48,305 nucleotides of DNA from Pleurocapsa sp. CCALA 161 (GCF_003003995.1 NZ_PVWF01000031.1:1-48305), one strand, 5' to 3'. Shown: positions 17,406 to 27,321, counted from the stretch's first letter. Numbers and translations are program-made. The notes: generated by a model from the sequence alone, not told the origin.

Positions 17406-18239
17406 ATGCTGGCACAATGGGATTGTTTTCTGAAAAACTTAGGAGAATGGCATGGTTCGTTTACGCGCTTTTCGCCTCAAGGGGAAGAAACAGCCGATAC
17501 TCCTACCTTAGTAACTTTAGAAGGGTTAAATAATAATCAAAATGTACATCAGGTAGTACGCTACTTGCCTCCAAATGAGCCATCGCGGGACGTGGTGGTA
17601 GATTATGATTCTCTCAACCGCAGTATCTTGTTCTTTGCCAACGGTGCTTTTTCCCAAGGAAGTATGCAGTGGGGACCCTACAGCACTTTTGGTGGTGAAT
17701 TTGGTCTGATTGATAATGAGTTTGGCGATGGTACTCGTCGGCTGCGAATGGTAGAGCTTTATAACAGTAATTCTCAGCTTGAGAGAGTGGTGTTGATTAG
17801 AGAAAAACTACCTCATAGTAATGTGCCAGAAAGACCAACCTTAACTGTAGATAGCTTAATCGGCGAATGGTCAGGAGAAGCAGTAACGTTATTTGCCGAT
17901 CTGAGTCAGCCAACGCAATTTTCTACTCATTTATCAATCAAACAAAAGGATAGTAATCAAATTGAACAGAGTCTATCTTTTGGACAACATACTATTAGTT
18001 CAAGTGCTAAAATAGAAGACACAAGATTATTATTCGACCAGAGCGATTTTCCAACCCAGGTAATGTTATTTCCTGATGGCGCATCCTGTAGTTGTCCTTT
18101 GCAAGTGGGTTTAGGCCATAATTTTGGCTTAGAAATGGGCTGGCTTTTGCAACCTAATATTAGACAGAGAATTATGCGTAGCTATAATGAAAAAGGTAAT
18201 TGGGTAAGCTGCACCTTAGTTACAGAAAAGAAAATATAA
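17406..18239 (+). CDS. DUF3598 family protein (lipocalin-like)
   Basis: 277 residues matching the DUF3598 pattern: an N-terminal WDCFLKNLGEWHGSFTRFSPQ start, then repeating beta-rich segments (SQGSMQWGPYSTFGGEFGLID) and a second half that repeats the fold from VDSLIGEWSGEAVTLF. The two-domain beta-barrel (calycin/lipocalin-like) suggests binding of a hydrophobic ligand or pigment, but no activity can be read from sequence. No signal peptide. It is divergent from dnaG with 139 bp between them. Found in cyanobacteria and plastid lineages as far as I recall. Confidence 0.82.
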   Translation: MLAQWDCFLKNLGEWHGSFTRFSPQGEETADTPTLVTLEGLNNNQNVHQVVRYLPPNEPSRDVVVDYDSLNRSILFFANGAFSQGSMQWGPYSTFGGEFGLIDNEFGDGTRRLRMVELYNSNSQLERVVLIREKLPHSNVPERPTLTVDSLIGEWSGEAVTLFADLSQPTQFSTHLSIKQKDSNQIEQSLSFGQHTISSSAKIEDTRLLFDQSDFPTQVMLFPDGASCSCPLQVGLGHNFGLEMGWLLQPNIRQRIMRSYNEKGNWVSCTLVTEKKI

Positions 18240-18293
18240 TCATACCAAATTCAATACATTTTGTTCAACAATAAGTATTGAATCCACTGCAAT

Positions 18294-19688
18294 TTAACCT
18301 AGCTCAACAGAACGGTAAATTATGCGATTACGACCTTTAACTTTGGCATCATATAAGGCACTGTCAGCAGCCGATATTAAATTGCGAGGTGAGGCTTGAG
18401 CATTAGGAATAATGCTCGATACACCAACGCTGAGGGTAATAATTTCATCAATTTTGGAAGCAGCATGGGCAAGATTAAGGTCTTGAATCTGCTTTTGAAT
18501 TTCTTCGGCTACTTTGATTGCACCCTCCCCATCGGTATGAGGCAAAATAACTGCAAACTCTTCTCCACCATAGCGGAATGCTAAGTCAGCAGGTCGCCTT
18601 ACAGCTCGTTCGATTCCTTTAGCTACCTCGTATAGACAACTATCTCCTGCCTGATGTCCATAGGTATCATTGTAGGCTTTAAAATAATCTACATCACACA
18701 ATAGAAGCGATAAATATTTTTGCTCACGATCGCATCGTGACCATTCTTGAGCAATATATTCGTCAAATCGACGACGGTTAGCTATTTGAGTCAGGCTATC
18801 GATGTTTGCCTCATAGGTTAGGCGCTGATTGGCATTTTTGAGGGTAGTTTCAATTTGCTTGCGATCGCTAATATCACGGAAAGTAATCGCTAAACCATCC
18901 CCTAATTTTACCGCCACGATTTGAAACCAAGTTTTGAGAGAGGAGGAGTTGTAATAGTATTCTTGTTCTAAAACTGCGCAGGTTTCTACCACCTGAACAA
19001 ATAGCTCGAATAGACCATAGAATAAGTGACCAGGAGAATTTTCGACAAACAGTCTTTTGCCTTTGAGATTCTCAATTTTTCCGCCGACGGTCATGGCGGC
19101 TACAGGGTTGGCAATCAACCAGCGAAAATCAACAATTTCACCTTGGCGATCGCGAATTGCTTCAAAGGCTGCTACTCCGTCTAAAGAACTGTCCAAAACC
19201 CCTGTAAGTAAAGCACGGGACTTATGTAATTCTTGTTCGGCAATTTTGCGCTCTGCTATCTGTTCTTCCAGCATGTGCTGAAATTTCTGTTGCTGGTGAA
19301 TGCTTGCTAGTTGAGCTTTGACCCGAAATACTACTTCTTCGACAAAGAATGGCTTAGTTATATAGTCCACTCCACCAACTTTAAAAGCCTCAATCTTATC
19401 AAGTTCTGAATCTAAACCACTTAAAAAAATGATCGGAATATGTTTAGTTTCTACTTCAGATTTTAGGTAACGACAAATTTGATAGCCATCTATTTGAGGA
19501 ATCATAATGTCTAGTAAAATCAAATCTGGACACTTTTGTTTGACAATTGCCAAAGCCATCTTGCCATCAGTAGCAGAGCTTACACCATAACCTTGCTCAC
19601 TTAATAGCGATGAGAGAAGTCTGACGTTTTCTGGTAAATCATCTACGATCAGTATTTGTTTTTGTAGTTTTTTGTAGTACTTCTTCAT
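18294..19688 (-). CDS. Response regulator with PAS-like and GGDEF domains (diguanylate cyclase)
   Basis: 464 residues in three parts. A receiver domain (about 10-130) has acidic D16/D17, phospho-acceptor D60 (LILLDIMIPQIDGY) and the conserved K of YITKPF. A middle PAS-like sensor (about 150-280) follows a short coiled coil. The C-terminal GGDEF domain carries the active-site motif GGEEF at 374-378 and an intact inhibitory site RPAD at 365-368, five residues before it. It should therefore make cyclic di-GMP and be product-inhibited, under control of an unidentified histidine kinase. No EAL domain. The gene is monocistronic, with a long AT-rich upstream region. Confidence 0.92.
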   Translation of the reverse strand: MKKYYKKLQKQILIVDDLPENVRLLSSLLSEQGYGVSSATDGKMALAIVKQKCPDLILLDIMIPQIDGYQICRYLKSEVETKHIPIIFLSGLDSELDKIEAFKVGGVDYITKPFFVEEVVFRVKAQLASIHQQQKFQHMLEEQIAERKIAEQELHKSRALLTGVLDSSLDGVAAFEAIRDRQGEIVDFRWLIANPVAAMTVGGKIENLKGKRLFVENSPGHLFYGLFELFVQVVETCAVLEQEYYYNSSSLKTWFQIVAVKLGDGLAITFRDISDRKQIETTLKNANQRLTYEANIDSLTQIANRRRFDEYIAQEWSRCDREQKYLSLLLCDVDYFKAYNDTYGHQAGDSCLYEVAKGIERAVRRPADLAFRYGGEEFAVILPHTDGEGAIKVAEEIQKQIQDLNLAHAASKIDEIITLSVGVSSIIPNAQASPRNLISAADSALYDAKVKGRNRIIYRSVELG

Positions 19689-20261
19689 CTACCATTAATT
19701 GGTAATGAGCAATAGTTAAATTGTGTAGTTACCAAAATTTTCAACCATTACCTGAACTTAAAATAGTTTCCTGAAAATTATTGCTTTAAAATTGGCAGTA
19801 AAACTATTAGACAATGATTCATTATTGAGTAAATCACCTCATCAATACATCAATAACTGATCGTTTTTTCGATTAAAAACTCAATTTTATTCAATTTGAT
19901 GCTAATTTAAACAAGAGCCAATTTAACAATAATGTGGGCTACAAAACACAAATAATTTAGCTGTCACCAAACTATAAGTCAGTTATATCATTTATTTTTG
20001 AGGACGCAAACAATAATGATCATTGCTTGATTTATTTAGCTCTGAAGTATTTTATATTTGCGTATACTCCTTGAGCTATCTAAGTATTTTTTAGCTCAAA
20101 GCTGCTAGCATTACAGAGACTTTGGTAATTTAGATAAAAACAGAGCAAGAGAATATAACAAGAACAGAGCTTGACATTTGTAGTCTATTTAAAAGAATTA
20201 TTAGTATAAATAAGTTTAAGTGAGGAGGAACTAGACTTATGGTGGCTATAGCTTAACAAGA
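19689..20261. other. Intergenic region, AT-rich
   Basis: 570 bases without a supported gene. It must hold the promoter of the REC-GGDEF gene on the minus strand. I see no tRNA, terminator hairpin or known riboswitch pattern here. Confidence 0.5.
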
Positions 20262-20462
20262 TTATAAAGATTGACGTGAAGCAAATTTTTCGGCGATCGC
20301 CTGAGTTTCCTGTAACATCTGCTGTCGGCTATTAGTCATCGTGGTGTTGGTGAGGCTGGGAATCAAATTGCGAGCTTGTAATGCCATATGAAGCTGTAAT
20401 TGAGCCACATATTCGCTAATATCTTCCCTGAGTAATTCTGGTGTTGTAGGTTGAATCTCCAA
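20262..20462 (-). CDS. Small hypothetical protein (about 66 aa)
   Basis: A short helical frame: QPTTPELLREDISEYVAQLQ, then an HMALQARNLIPSL segment and a Gln-rich tail. The open frame reaches back to a TTG at 20489, but an AGGAG at 20473-20477 lies 10 bp before a second TTG at 20462, which I prefer. No membrane segment or known motif. It is upstream-isolated and 124 bp from the end of cobI on the same strand, so it could be the last gene of that transcript. Possibly a small regulator; function unknown. Confidence 0.4.
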   Translation of the reverse strand: MEIQPTTPELLREDISEYVAQLQLHMALQARNLIPSLTNTTMTNSRQQMLQETQAIAEKFASRQSL

Positions 20463-20613
20463 GACGCTTCGACTCCTGCTATTTGTCAATTATGCTTAAC
20501 TTCTTGTCCCAAGCTAACATGGCGAGGCCTCGTCTCCCCTAGTTTAGGGCTGATTCAAAATAATTTGCAATGTTTTTGCAAGAAAAATTAACCAAGTTAC
20601 TCTTGACAAATAA

Positions 20614-21342
20614 TCATTGAAAGTCTTCTGGTTTTATTGTTTGATTAATTAACAAAACCGAAAAATAGGATAAATCTAGTTGGGGATAGTTGCGGAGATC
20701 GCGATAGATCTTTTGTTCAGGGAAAGTAGCCTTTTCTACGATCGCACTAGATGCCAATAAATTTCTTTGCTTAAGGATCTGCCACACTTGGGAATAAACA
20801 GAATTCACCTTGAGTAGTACCACAACTTCTGCCCAGTTTAAGGCTGTTTCTAATTCTTGAACCGAATACAAAGCTGGTAAAACTGCCATGCGCTGCTGAT
20901 TTACGGTTAGGGGAATTCCCAATACCGAAGCGATCGCCATGGGCGAACAAACTCCAGGAACAGTCTCAATAGTCACTTGAGGATGAGATTTACTTAAAGT
21001 TTGTGCTAAATAGGTAAAAGTCCCATAAAAATTGACGTCCCCTAAACAAGCAAAAGCGATCTTCTTGCCGAGGGTTAGTTCTTGTCCAACTTGCTGTGCG
21101 GCTTTTGACCAAGCTGTTTTGAGTTTTAATTCGTCTTGAACATAAGGAAATTCTAGGGGCAAGATCTGCTGATGTGGCTGAAGCCATGATTTAACGATGT
21201 TTTGAGCGGTTCCCCAACGATTATTTACTCCTGCGGGAAAGGCAACAATATCGCTCGATTGTAGGATACGCAATCCTTTAACAGTAATCAATTCAGGATC
21301 GCCTGTGCCGACACTTATGCCGTATAAAATGCCTGGTTTCAC
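20614..21342 (-). CDS. cobI: Precorrin-2 C20-methyltransferase
   Basis: CobI/CbiL methylates C-20 of (cobalt-)precorrin-2 in cobalamin synthesis, using S-adenosylmethionine. The 242 residues carry the SUMT-family motifs: ISVGTGDPELITVKGLRIL at 9-27, FACLGDVNFYGTFTYL, and VPGVCSPMAIASVLGIPL, with the variable C-terminal part of the family. The length is normal for CobI. The start is the ATG giving MKPGILYGISVGTGD. No other cobalamin gene is adjacent, as is usual in cyanobacteria where these genes are scattered, and I see no B12-box riboswitch in the 400 bp upstream. Confidence 0.92.
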   Translation of the reverse strand: MKPGILYGISVGTGDPELITVKGLRILQSSDIVAFPAGVNNRWGTAQNIVKSWLQPHQQILPLEFPYVQDELKLKTAWSKAAQQVGQELTLGKKIAFACLGDVNFYGTFTYLAQTLSKSHPQVTIETVPGVCSPMAIASVLGIPLTVNQQRMAVLPALYSVQELETALNWAEVVVLLKVNSVYSQVWQILKQRNLLASSAIVEKATFPEQKIYRDLRNYPQLDLSYFSVLLINQTIKPEDFQ

Positions 21343-21756
21343 TCTCTAAAAGTTCGCTTGATAATATTTCAGCCAATCCTTACCATAGCGCTAGTTTGCT
21401 CATCTGTGCAGAAGCAAAATTATAGATGTTACCCCAATTATGTCCGTGATCAATCAATTGCCGATTCCTGATTCACCTAAAGCTCAAAAGCGATCGCTGT
21501 ACTCAACTCAATACAGGGTGTAGATTCTACCGTTAGCATGCCCGATCAACGTGGCAGTCAACAAGATCTGTTTATTCTGTTTTCTGTTTAAAGGCAATTA
21601 AAATTTTCCCTCTTTAAATTTAAATATTGTATTGCTCACTTTTTAGTTTATTATGACTATAGTGTAATATCAATTAAAATAACTCAACGATAGCTTTTAA
21701 TCTATCTCAAACTTAAACAAGATATTTAACCTGTGTAATTCAATCTGTGTAATTCA
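21343..21756. other. Intergenic region with a tandem 14-bp repeat
   Basis: Nothing convincing is encoded here. At its right end, CTGTGTAATTCAAT occurs twice in tandem (21731-21744 and 21745-21758), overlapping the start codon of the next small gene. One HIP1 site is near 21490. Confidence 0.5.
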
Positions 21757-21969
21757 ATGGCGCACTGCATTTTATTTCTTTTAGGATTAGCAATACTTTG
21801 GGTTGCCAGCAAGACTACTGATGAAGTTCATCAAATAGCTTTAGCAGCAGCTGCTATTCTTCCCTTGAGTTGGGGATATTTTTCTACCCCATCTTTATGG
21901 CAGTGTTTAGGCGGCATCATCATTGCTTGCGCCTACGAAATTTATATTTCTTTTCTTATAGTTGAGTAA
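21757..21969 (+). CDS. Small membrane protein (70 aa), hypothetical
   Basis: Two or three predicted membrane helices in 70 residues (CILFLLGLAILWVAS; IALAAAAILPLSWGYF; CLGGIIIACAYEIYISFLIV). Composition and codon pattern look coding, but no ribosome-binding site is present; the start codon lies inside a tandem duplication of CTGTGTAATTCAAT. It lies upstream of the bicA remnant and the nhaS3-sbtAB cluster. I do not recognise the family. Confidence 0.55.
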   Translation: MAHCILFLLGLAILWVASKTTDEVHQIALAAAAILPLSWGYFSTPSLWQCLGGIIIACAYEIYISFLIVE

Positions 21970-22083
21970 GATCTATGATTTTGTTCGTTAACATAGTTTA
22001 TATTCTCTTGTCAAGATTCAAAGCTTAAAATAAGCTAAAAACATAGTAAAATTCCTGAATACGACCTTTGAAACTAGATAACA

Positions 22084-22182
22084 ATGACAATCACCAACAA
22101 AATACATTTTAGAAATGTAAAAGGAGATATCTTCGGCGGTGTTACCGCAGCAGTTATAGCTCTAAACGATCTGATAATTTAA
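22084..22182 (+). pseudogene. bicA: bicA remnant (first ~27 codons of a SulP bicarbonate transporter)
   Basis: The ATG at 22084 opens a 32-codon frame: MTITNKIHFRNVKGDIFGG, then VTAAVIAL, then five unrelated residues and a stop. From memory, the cyanobacterial BicA family starts almost identically (ITNKIHFRN..GD.FGG.TAAVIALPMAL). The match ends exactly where the first membrane helix should continue, so about 500 codons have been deleted. In other cyanobacteria bicA, a low-affinity high-flux sodium/bicarbonate symporter, is often followed by a sodium/proton antiporter gene; here the antiporter gene follows 69 bp after the scar. The start region, and perhaps the old bicA promoter, thus now sits in front of nhaS3. 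Confidence 0.75.
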
Positions 22183-22251
22183 AGCTGTTAGCTTGAACGG
22201 CCAAAAGCTGATAGCCAGATTTAATCTTCCTCTAACAAGTAAAAAATAATT

Positions 22252-23652
22252 ATGATGCCTCTAGAATCAATATTTCATAGTCAATTAGGTTTCCCATTGT
22301 TGGCAACCGCATCCGATACTGAAGCTGCACCGATGGTTTTAGCAGGAGTTTTACTAAGTCTTGTCTTTATCTATCTAGCAAGTAAACTAGGGGGAGAACT
22401 TTCCCAATTAGTCAATTTACCGCCAGTATTAGGGGAATTAGTAGCAGGGGTAATAGTTGGGGTTTCTGCATTACATCTTTTAGTCTTTCCTGAAGCAGGT
22501 GCAATTGCTAGTGATTCGGTTGTAATTACCATTTTGCAAAAAATTGCTGGTTTAAACCCCGAAAGTATTGGCGAAGTCTTTGCTTCTCAAAGTGAAGTTA
22601 TTTCTGTTTTAGCCGAATTAGGGGTAATTATTCTCTTATTTGAAATCGGTTTAGAATCGGATTTAAGGGAATTACAAAAAGTCGGAGTCAGAGCAGCGAT
22701 CGTTGCAACAGTAGGTGTTGTCGCTCCCTTTGTAGCTGGTACGTTAGGATTGATTTTAATCTTTGGAATGCCGACAATTCCTGCGGTGTTTGCTGGTGCT
22801 GCATTAACTGCTACCAGTATTGGCATTACTTCTAAAGTATTATCGGAGTTAGGACAACTTAAATCTACAGAAGGTCAGATTATTGTTGGTGCTGCGGTAA
22901 TTGATGATGTTCTCGGTATTATTGTTCTGGCTGTAGTAGCCAGTTTGGCAAAAACTGGAGAAGTAGATATTGCTAACGTAATTTACTTAATTATTAGTGC
23001 GACAGCCTTCTTGTTAGGTTCGATTTTTTTGGGTCAATTCTTTAATAAAAGCTTTGTGGCGATCGCCGAAAAATTACAAACTAGAGGTAATTTAGTTATT
23101 CCTGCTTTAATATTTGCTTTCTCGATGGCCTTTTTAGCCCATGCAATTCATCTAGAAGCAATTTTAGGTGCTTTTGCTGCTGGTTTAGTCTTGGATGAAA
23201 CTGACAAACGCAAGGAATTAGACCAACAAATTATTCCCATTGCTGATATTTTAGTTCCCATTTTCTTTGTCTGTGTCGGTGCAAGAGTTGATCTTAGTGT
23301 GCTGAACCCCAGTAGTGCTGATAATCGTCAAGGATTAGTCATTGCCGCCTTTTTAATTGTGGTGGCAATCATTGGCAAGATTATCACTGGTTGGGCGGTT
23401 TTTGGCAAAGAAAAAGTCAATCGTTTGGCGATCGGGATTGGCATGATTCCCCGTGGGGAAGTTGGTTTAGTCTTTGCGGGTATTGGAGCAGCCAGTGGTG
23501 TTCTGGATAAACCATTACAGGCAGCCATTATCATTATGGTAATTCTAACGACCTTTATTGCACCACCTTTATTACGTTTCGCCTTTGGCTCAGAGGAAAC
23601 AGCAGCCCAAGAAGCCGTCAAAGAAGCGGATTTAGCTTCGACTAATAATTAA
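22252..23652 (+). CDS. nhaS3: Na+/H+ antiporter, NhaS3-type (CPA2)
   Basis: 466 residues with about 12 membrane helices and no C-terminal regulatory domain. The CPA2 signature Asp pair is at 218-219 (GAAVIDDVLGII), preceded by the unwound-helix region TATSIGITSKVL, with LEAILGAFAAGLVLDE further on. In Synechocystis the NhaS3 homologue is a thylakoid antiporter. Exporting sodium sustains sodium-driven bicarbonate uptake, which fits the sbtA gene 70 bp downstream. Two consecutive ATG codons are possible starts. Base composition is AT-rich (22 of 60 bases G+C at 23221-23280), like the rest of the window and unlike sbtAB. Confidence 0.88.
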   Translation: MMPLESIFHSQLGFPLLATASDTEAAPMVLAGVLLSLVFIYLASKLGGELSQLVNLPPVLGELVAGVIVGVSALHLLVFPEAGAIASDSVVITILQKIAGLNPESIGEVFASQSEVISVLAELGVIILLFEIGLESDLRELQKVGVRAAIVATVGVVAPFVAGTLGLILIFGMPTIPAVFAGAALTATSIGITSKVLSELGQLKSTEGQIIVGAAVIDDVLGIIVLAVVASLAKTGEVDIANVIYLIISATAFLLGSIFLGQFFNKSFVAIAEKLQTRGNLVIPALIFAFSMAFLAHAIHLEAILGAFAAGLVLDETDKRKELDQQIIPIADILVPIFFVCVGARVDLSVLNPSSADNRQGLVIAAFLIVVAIIGKIITGWAVFGKEKVNRLAIGIGMIPRGEVGLVFAGIGAASGVLDKPLQAAIIIMVILTTFIAPPLLRFAFGSEETAAQEAVKEADLASTNN

Positions 23653-23722
23653 TTTAGAACATTAAATTTCAAATTTCATTTATTGTATTACTCCTCATCA
23701 GAGGAGACATAAGGAGGTATTC

Positions 23723-24853
23723 GTGGATTTTGTTTCTCTTTTCGTGAAGGACTTTATTCTCCAGTTGCAGTCCCCAACACTCGCCTTTTTGATTGGTGGG
23801 ATGATCATTGCAGCTCTCGGTAGCGAATTGGTAATTCCAGAGTCGATTTGTACAATCATCGTCTTCATGCTACTCACCAAAATCGGTCTGACCGGTGGAA
23901 TTGCGATCCGCAATTCCAACCTGCTGGATATGGTGTTACCCATGCTCTCTGCTGTAGCAATAGGGATTATTGTTGTCTTCCTCGCTCGCTATACATTGGC
24001 GAAGCTGCCAAATGTCAAAGTCGTGGATGCGATCGCGACTGGGGGGTTGTTTGGTGCCGTGAGTGGCTCTACTATGGCTGCCGGGCTGACGGTACTGGAA
24101 GAACAAAACATCCAATACGAGGCATGGGCAGGCGCACTATATCCCTTCATGGATATCCCAGCCCTCGTCACTGCGATTGTTATAGCCAACATTTATCTTA
24201 ACAAGAAAAAGCGTAGTGCAGCAGCCCAATCTATCAAGCAGGAATCTCTCAGCAAGCAGTCCGTTGCGCTAGGTGGTTATCCCGATCAGCAGGATTATCC
24301 CAGCACTCGGCAGGAGTATCGCAGCCAGCAGCAAGATCCTGACGATAATAAGGTCAAGGTATGGCCGATTATTCAGGAAAGCCTCCAGGGTTCTGCTTTA
24401 TCGGCAATGTTGTTAGGTCTCGCTCTTGGCATACTCACAAAGCCAGAAACTGTCTATGAAGAATTCTACGATCCTGCCTTTAAAGGCTTGCTTTCGATCT
24501 TGATGCTGGTCATGGGTATAGAGGCTTGGTCAAGGCTTGGCGAACTGCGTAAGGTAGCCCAGTGGTACGTCGTGTATAGCGTGGTAGCACCGTTTTTGCA
24601 TGGGTGCATCGCCTTCGGTCTTGGGCTGATTGCCCACTACACTGTGGGATTCAGCATGGGCGGGGTCGTGATCCTGGCCGTCATCGCCGCCTCTAGTTCA
24701 GACATCTCAGGCCCACCCACGTTACGAGCTGGTATCCCGTCGGCAAACCCCTCCGCCTACATTGGTGCCTCCACAGCCGTCGGTACACCAATTGCGATCG
24801 GCATCTGTATACCGTTCTTCATCGGGCTAGCCCAGGCGATAGGCGGCATCTAA
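23723..24853 (+). CDS. sbtA: Sodium-dependent bicarbonate transporter SbtA
   Basis: SbtA is the high-affinity, low-flux sodium/bicarbonate symporter of the cyanobacterial CO2-concentrating mechanism, in the plasma membrane. The 376 residues have two five-helix halves around a hydrophilic loop (about 160-215). Family stretches include LTKIGLTGGIAIRNSN, GGLFGAVSGSTMAAGLT and AVIAASSSDISGPPTLRAGI. The start is a GTG preceded by a perfect AAGGAGGT at 23713-23720-equivalent spacing, so translation should be strong. The gene is visibly richer in G+C (37 of 60 bases at 24721-24780) than nhaS3 next door, which suggests recent transfer together with sbtB. It precedes its regulator sbtB. Confidence 0.96.
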   Translation: MDFVSLFVKDFILQLQSPTLAFLIGGMIIAALGSELVIPESICTIIVFMLLTKIGLTGGIAIRNSNLLDMVLPMLSAVAIGIIVVFLARYTLAKLPNVKVVDAIATGGLFGAVSGSTMAAGLTVLEEQNIQYEAWAGALYPFMDIPALVTAIVIANIYLNKKKRSAAAQSIKQESLSKQSVALGGYPDQQDYPSTRQEYRSQQQDPDDNKVKVWPIIQESLQGSALSAMLLGLALGILTKPETVYEEFYDPAFKGLLSILMLVMGIEAWSRLGELRKVAQWYVVYSVVAPFLHGCIAFGLGLIAHYTVGFSMGGVVILAVIAASSSDISGPPTLRAGIPSANPSAYIGASTAVGTPIAIGICIPFFIGLAQAIGGI

Positions 24854-24854
24854 T

Positions 24855-24870
24855 CCCAGACGGGTCTGGG
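24855..24870 (+). other. Hairpin between sbtA and sbtB
   Basis: CCCAGA-CGGG-TCTGGG just after the sbtA stop. There is no T-tract, so it may attenuate or stabilise the sbtA message rather than end it, giving less SbtB than SbtA. Confidence 0.5.
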
Positions 24871-24925
24871 TCTGTCGGTGATCCCTTGACCTGGCAGACC
24901 AAGTAGATTATTGTACATCATTTAA

Positions 24926-25288
<363 letters not shown>

Positions 25289-25305
25289 ATCGAAACGATA
25301 CAGAC

Positions 25306-25326
25306 CCAAAGAGCCAAGCTCTTTGG
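25306..25326 (+). terminator. Probable terminator after sbtB
   Basis: A perfect 9-bp stem CCAAAGAGC/GCTCTTTGG with a 3-nt loop begins 17 bp after the sbtB stop. The downstream T-run is poor (TGGCTGTTACT), so termination may be partial. Confidence 0.6.
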
Positions 25327-25902
25327 TGGCTGTTACTCAAAACGTTAGTCGATTTAGATTATACCCAATACGTTTTCGGTACAGAGACTGAGGACAGGTT
25401 ACAATACTTCTCATTTAAGCCTTATTTATATTTGAGTTAAAAAATTCTTGCTCGATTAATTAATTTGATTAAGACAATAACTGACACAAAAACCTACATT
25501 AACTTGAAGAATTGTCTCATTGACTACCTTACAAAAAATCAAAACATTACATTAATAGTTAATAGTTGTTTGTACCAATTAATATAGTAAATAGCAGTCT
25601 TGTTTAATTGATGAAACTACATTGATTGGTTTTTAGGTAGTAGGTAGTCCTAAAGGATAAGCTTCGCAAATGGGTAGTAGGTAGTAGAAATTTTTCATTT
25701 CATTTAGGATTACTATATTTGCTATCAAAGAACTTGGATAAAAATTAGCATCTGGCGATTAATGATTTTCTAAGATAAGATTGACCATCGCTAGTAACTG
25801 TTCATGTTGCTTGATAGTCACAGTCACGGCAATTTGTTTTGCAGCGTTAAATTAGTCGAATCAGTCTAAATTTAGTCTAAACATTTTACTCCTGGTTTTT
25901 TG
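25327..25902. other. Intergenic region with a dispersed repeat
   Basis: No gene is supported. At 25635-25690, GGTAGTA heptamers flank the inverse copy of the 28-nt module also found at 15247-15274. HIP1 is absent here. The promoter of the TPR gene must be in the last 150 bases. Confidence 0.6.
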
Positions 25903-27321
25903 ATGAACACTACTTTAAAATCCGCCAATCTCATCTCTTTGAATAACAACCCTGAGAATAATATGCCAAATTCTCAGCCTTCGTTGGCGCTAATTAAACC
26001 TACTAATAAACTAAATCAATTAAATCAACAGCAAAAAAAAGCGATCGCCAAAATTTACGTTGAACAAGCCTGGATTTATTATCAGGGAAGCTGTTGGCAT
26101 GAAGCGATTTTAGCCTGTAAAAATTGTCTGCGTTTGAATCCTCACGATGCTGATGCCTATAAAATTTTGGGCAACATTTTAATCAAAAAAGGTAAGAAAG
26201 CCGAGGCATTGGGAGTATATGCTAAAGCATTAGAGATAAATCCCAATTCTGCACCTATCTATGCTAATTTAGGCAGTTTTTACGCTGAGCAAAAAAAATG
26301 GCAAGAGAGCTTAAACTATTATCAACAAGCGGTAATTATCGATCCTGATTTGGCTGGAGCATATCGCAGCTTGGCACGTATTTGGGAAGAATTAGGAGAT
26401 AGCAAGCAAGCTTTAGAATGTCTTTGTTTAGCCGTTAAGCTAGAACCAGAAAAGCTCTCTGCTTCAGAGTATTTTAGTTTTGGCGATCGCCTTTATCAAG
26501 AAGGAAAACTCGCAGAAGCCAGTATTTTTTATATTCATGGAATAGAGCTAAATCCTCATGCCCCAACCCAGCTAAGCAAACTAGTTAAAATTTTAGAAGA
26601 ATTGGGAGAATGGGAACAGGCAGTAGATTTCTATCATAGGTTGATGTCTATATCTAATCAACAGTCTGCCGATGAGAATTTAGCTTTAACTAAACCAATT
26701 AAACACCTATTATCCAAGTCTAAATCTACCACTAACAATAATCCAGTTGTTGAGCAACTTGCTCAAGTCCCACCATTACCGAACAACACACCTCAACCAG
26801 ACGCTAAATCAGCCAAAATTTTGCCATCATCACCAATAGCTAAACAGCCAAATTCGGCAGTTTCTTGGAATAATTTGGGTAACTCTTATGGGCAAAAACA
26901 GCAGTGGGTTAAAGCAATTAGCTGCTATCAAGAGTCAATTGCGCTTAATCCCCATCTTATTCAAACTCACCGTAATTTGGCTAAAGTTTACTCAAAAATT
27001 GGCAAAAAAGACCAGGCAATACTCTGTTGGTATGAAGCTTTTAATTTAGAACCAGATTTAGTCAAGCCACAAGAACATTTTAGTCTAGCAAAACATCTTG
27101 TACAGCTACGTCAAGTAGATAAAGCGATCGCTTGTTTACGCCATAGCATTCAACTAAATCCCAACTTTAATCAGGCTTATTTAGCTTTGGGCAAGCTCTT
27201 GACTAGTCAAGGCAAAACTGAGGAAGCAAAGGCTTGTTACGCTAAAGTTACGGGTCAAAAATCTCCTAGTTCTCAGTTGCAGATAGTCAAAAGTCAAGGG
27301 AAGCTTGTTGAGGAAAAATAA
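25903..27321 (+). CDS. Tetratricopeptide repeat protein
   Basis: 472 residues with two blocks of TPR helices: about 45-235 (AYKILGNILIKKGKKAEAL, APIYANLGSFYAEQKKWQES, AYRSLARIWEELGDSKQAL) and about 320-445 (SWNNLGNSYGQKQQWVKAIS, QAYLALGKLLTSQGKTEEA). A disordered Gln/Pro/Ser-rich linker (about 260-320) joins them. No methyltransferase, glycosyltransferase or signal peptide is attached. The ATG at 25903 is preferred over the TTG one codon before. TPRs bind other proteins; the partner is unknown. Convergent with vipp1 (64 bp between the stops). Confidence 0.85.
   Translation: MNTTLKSANLISLNNNPENNMPNSQPSLALIKPTNKLNQLNQQQKKAIAKIYVEQAWIYYQGSCWHEAILACKNCLRLNPHDADAYKILGNILIKKGKKAEALGVYAKALEINPNSAPIYANLGSFYAEQKKWQESLNYYQQAVIIDPDLAGAYRSLARIWEELGDSKQALECLCLAVKLEPEKLSASEYFSFGDRLYQEGKLAEASIFYIHGIELNPHAPTQLSKLVKILEELGEWEQAVDFYHRLMSISNQQSADENLALTKPIKHLLSKSKSTTNNNPVVEQLAQVPPLPNNTPQPDAKSAKILPSSPIAKQPNSAVSWNNLGNSYGQKQQWVKAISCYQESIALNPHLIQTHRNLAKVYSKIGKKDQAILCWYEAFNLEPDLVKPQEHFSLAKHLVQLRQVDKAIACLRHSIQLNPNFNQAYLALGKLLTSQGKTEEAKACYAKVTGQKSPSSQLQIVKSQGKLVEEK

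Noticed and set aside
21343-21756. Cobalamin riboswitch upstream of cobI
   Set aside because: I could not find a B12-box-like sequence on the minus strand.
22587-23943. Several minus-strand frames within nhaS3 and sbtA
   Set aside because: Shadows of membrane-protein genes on the plus strand.
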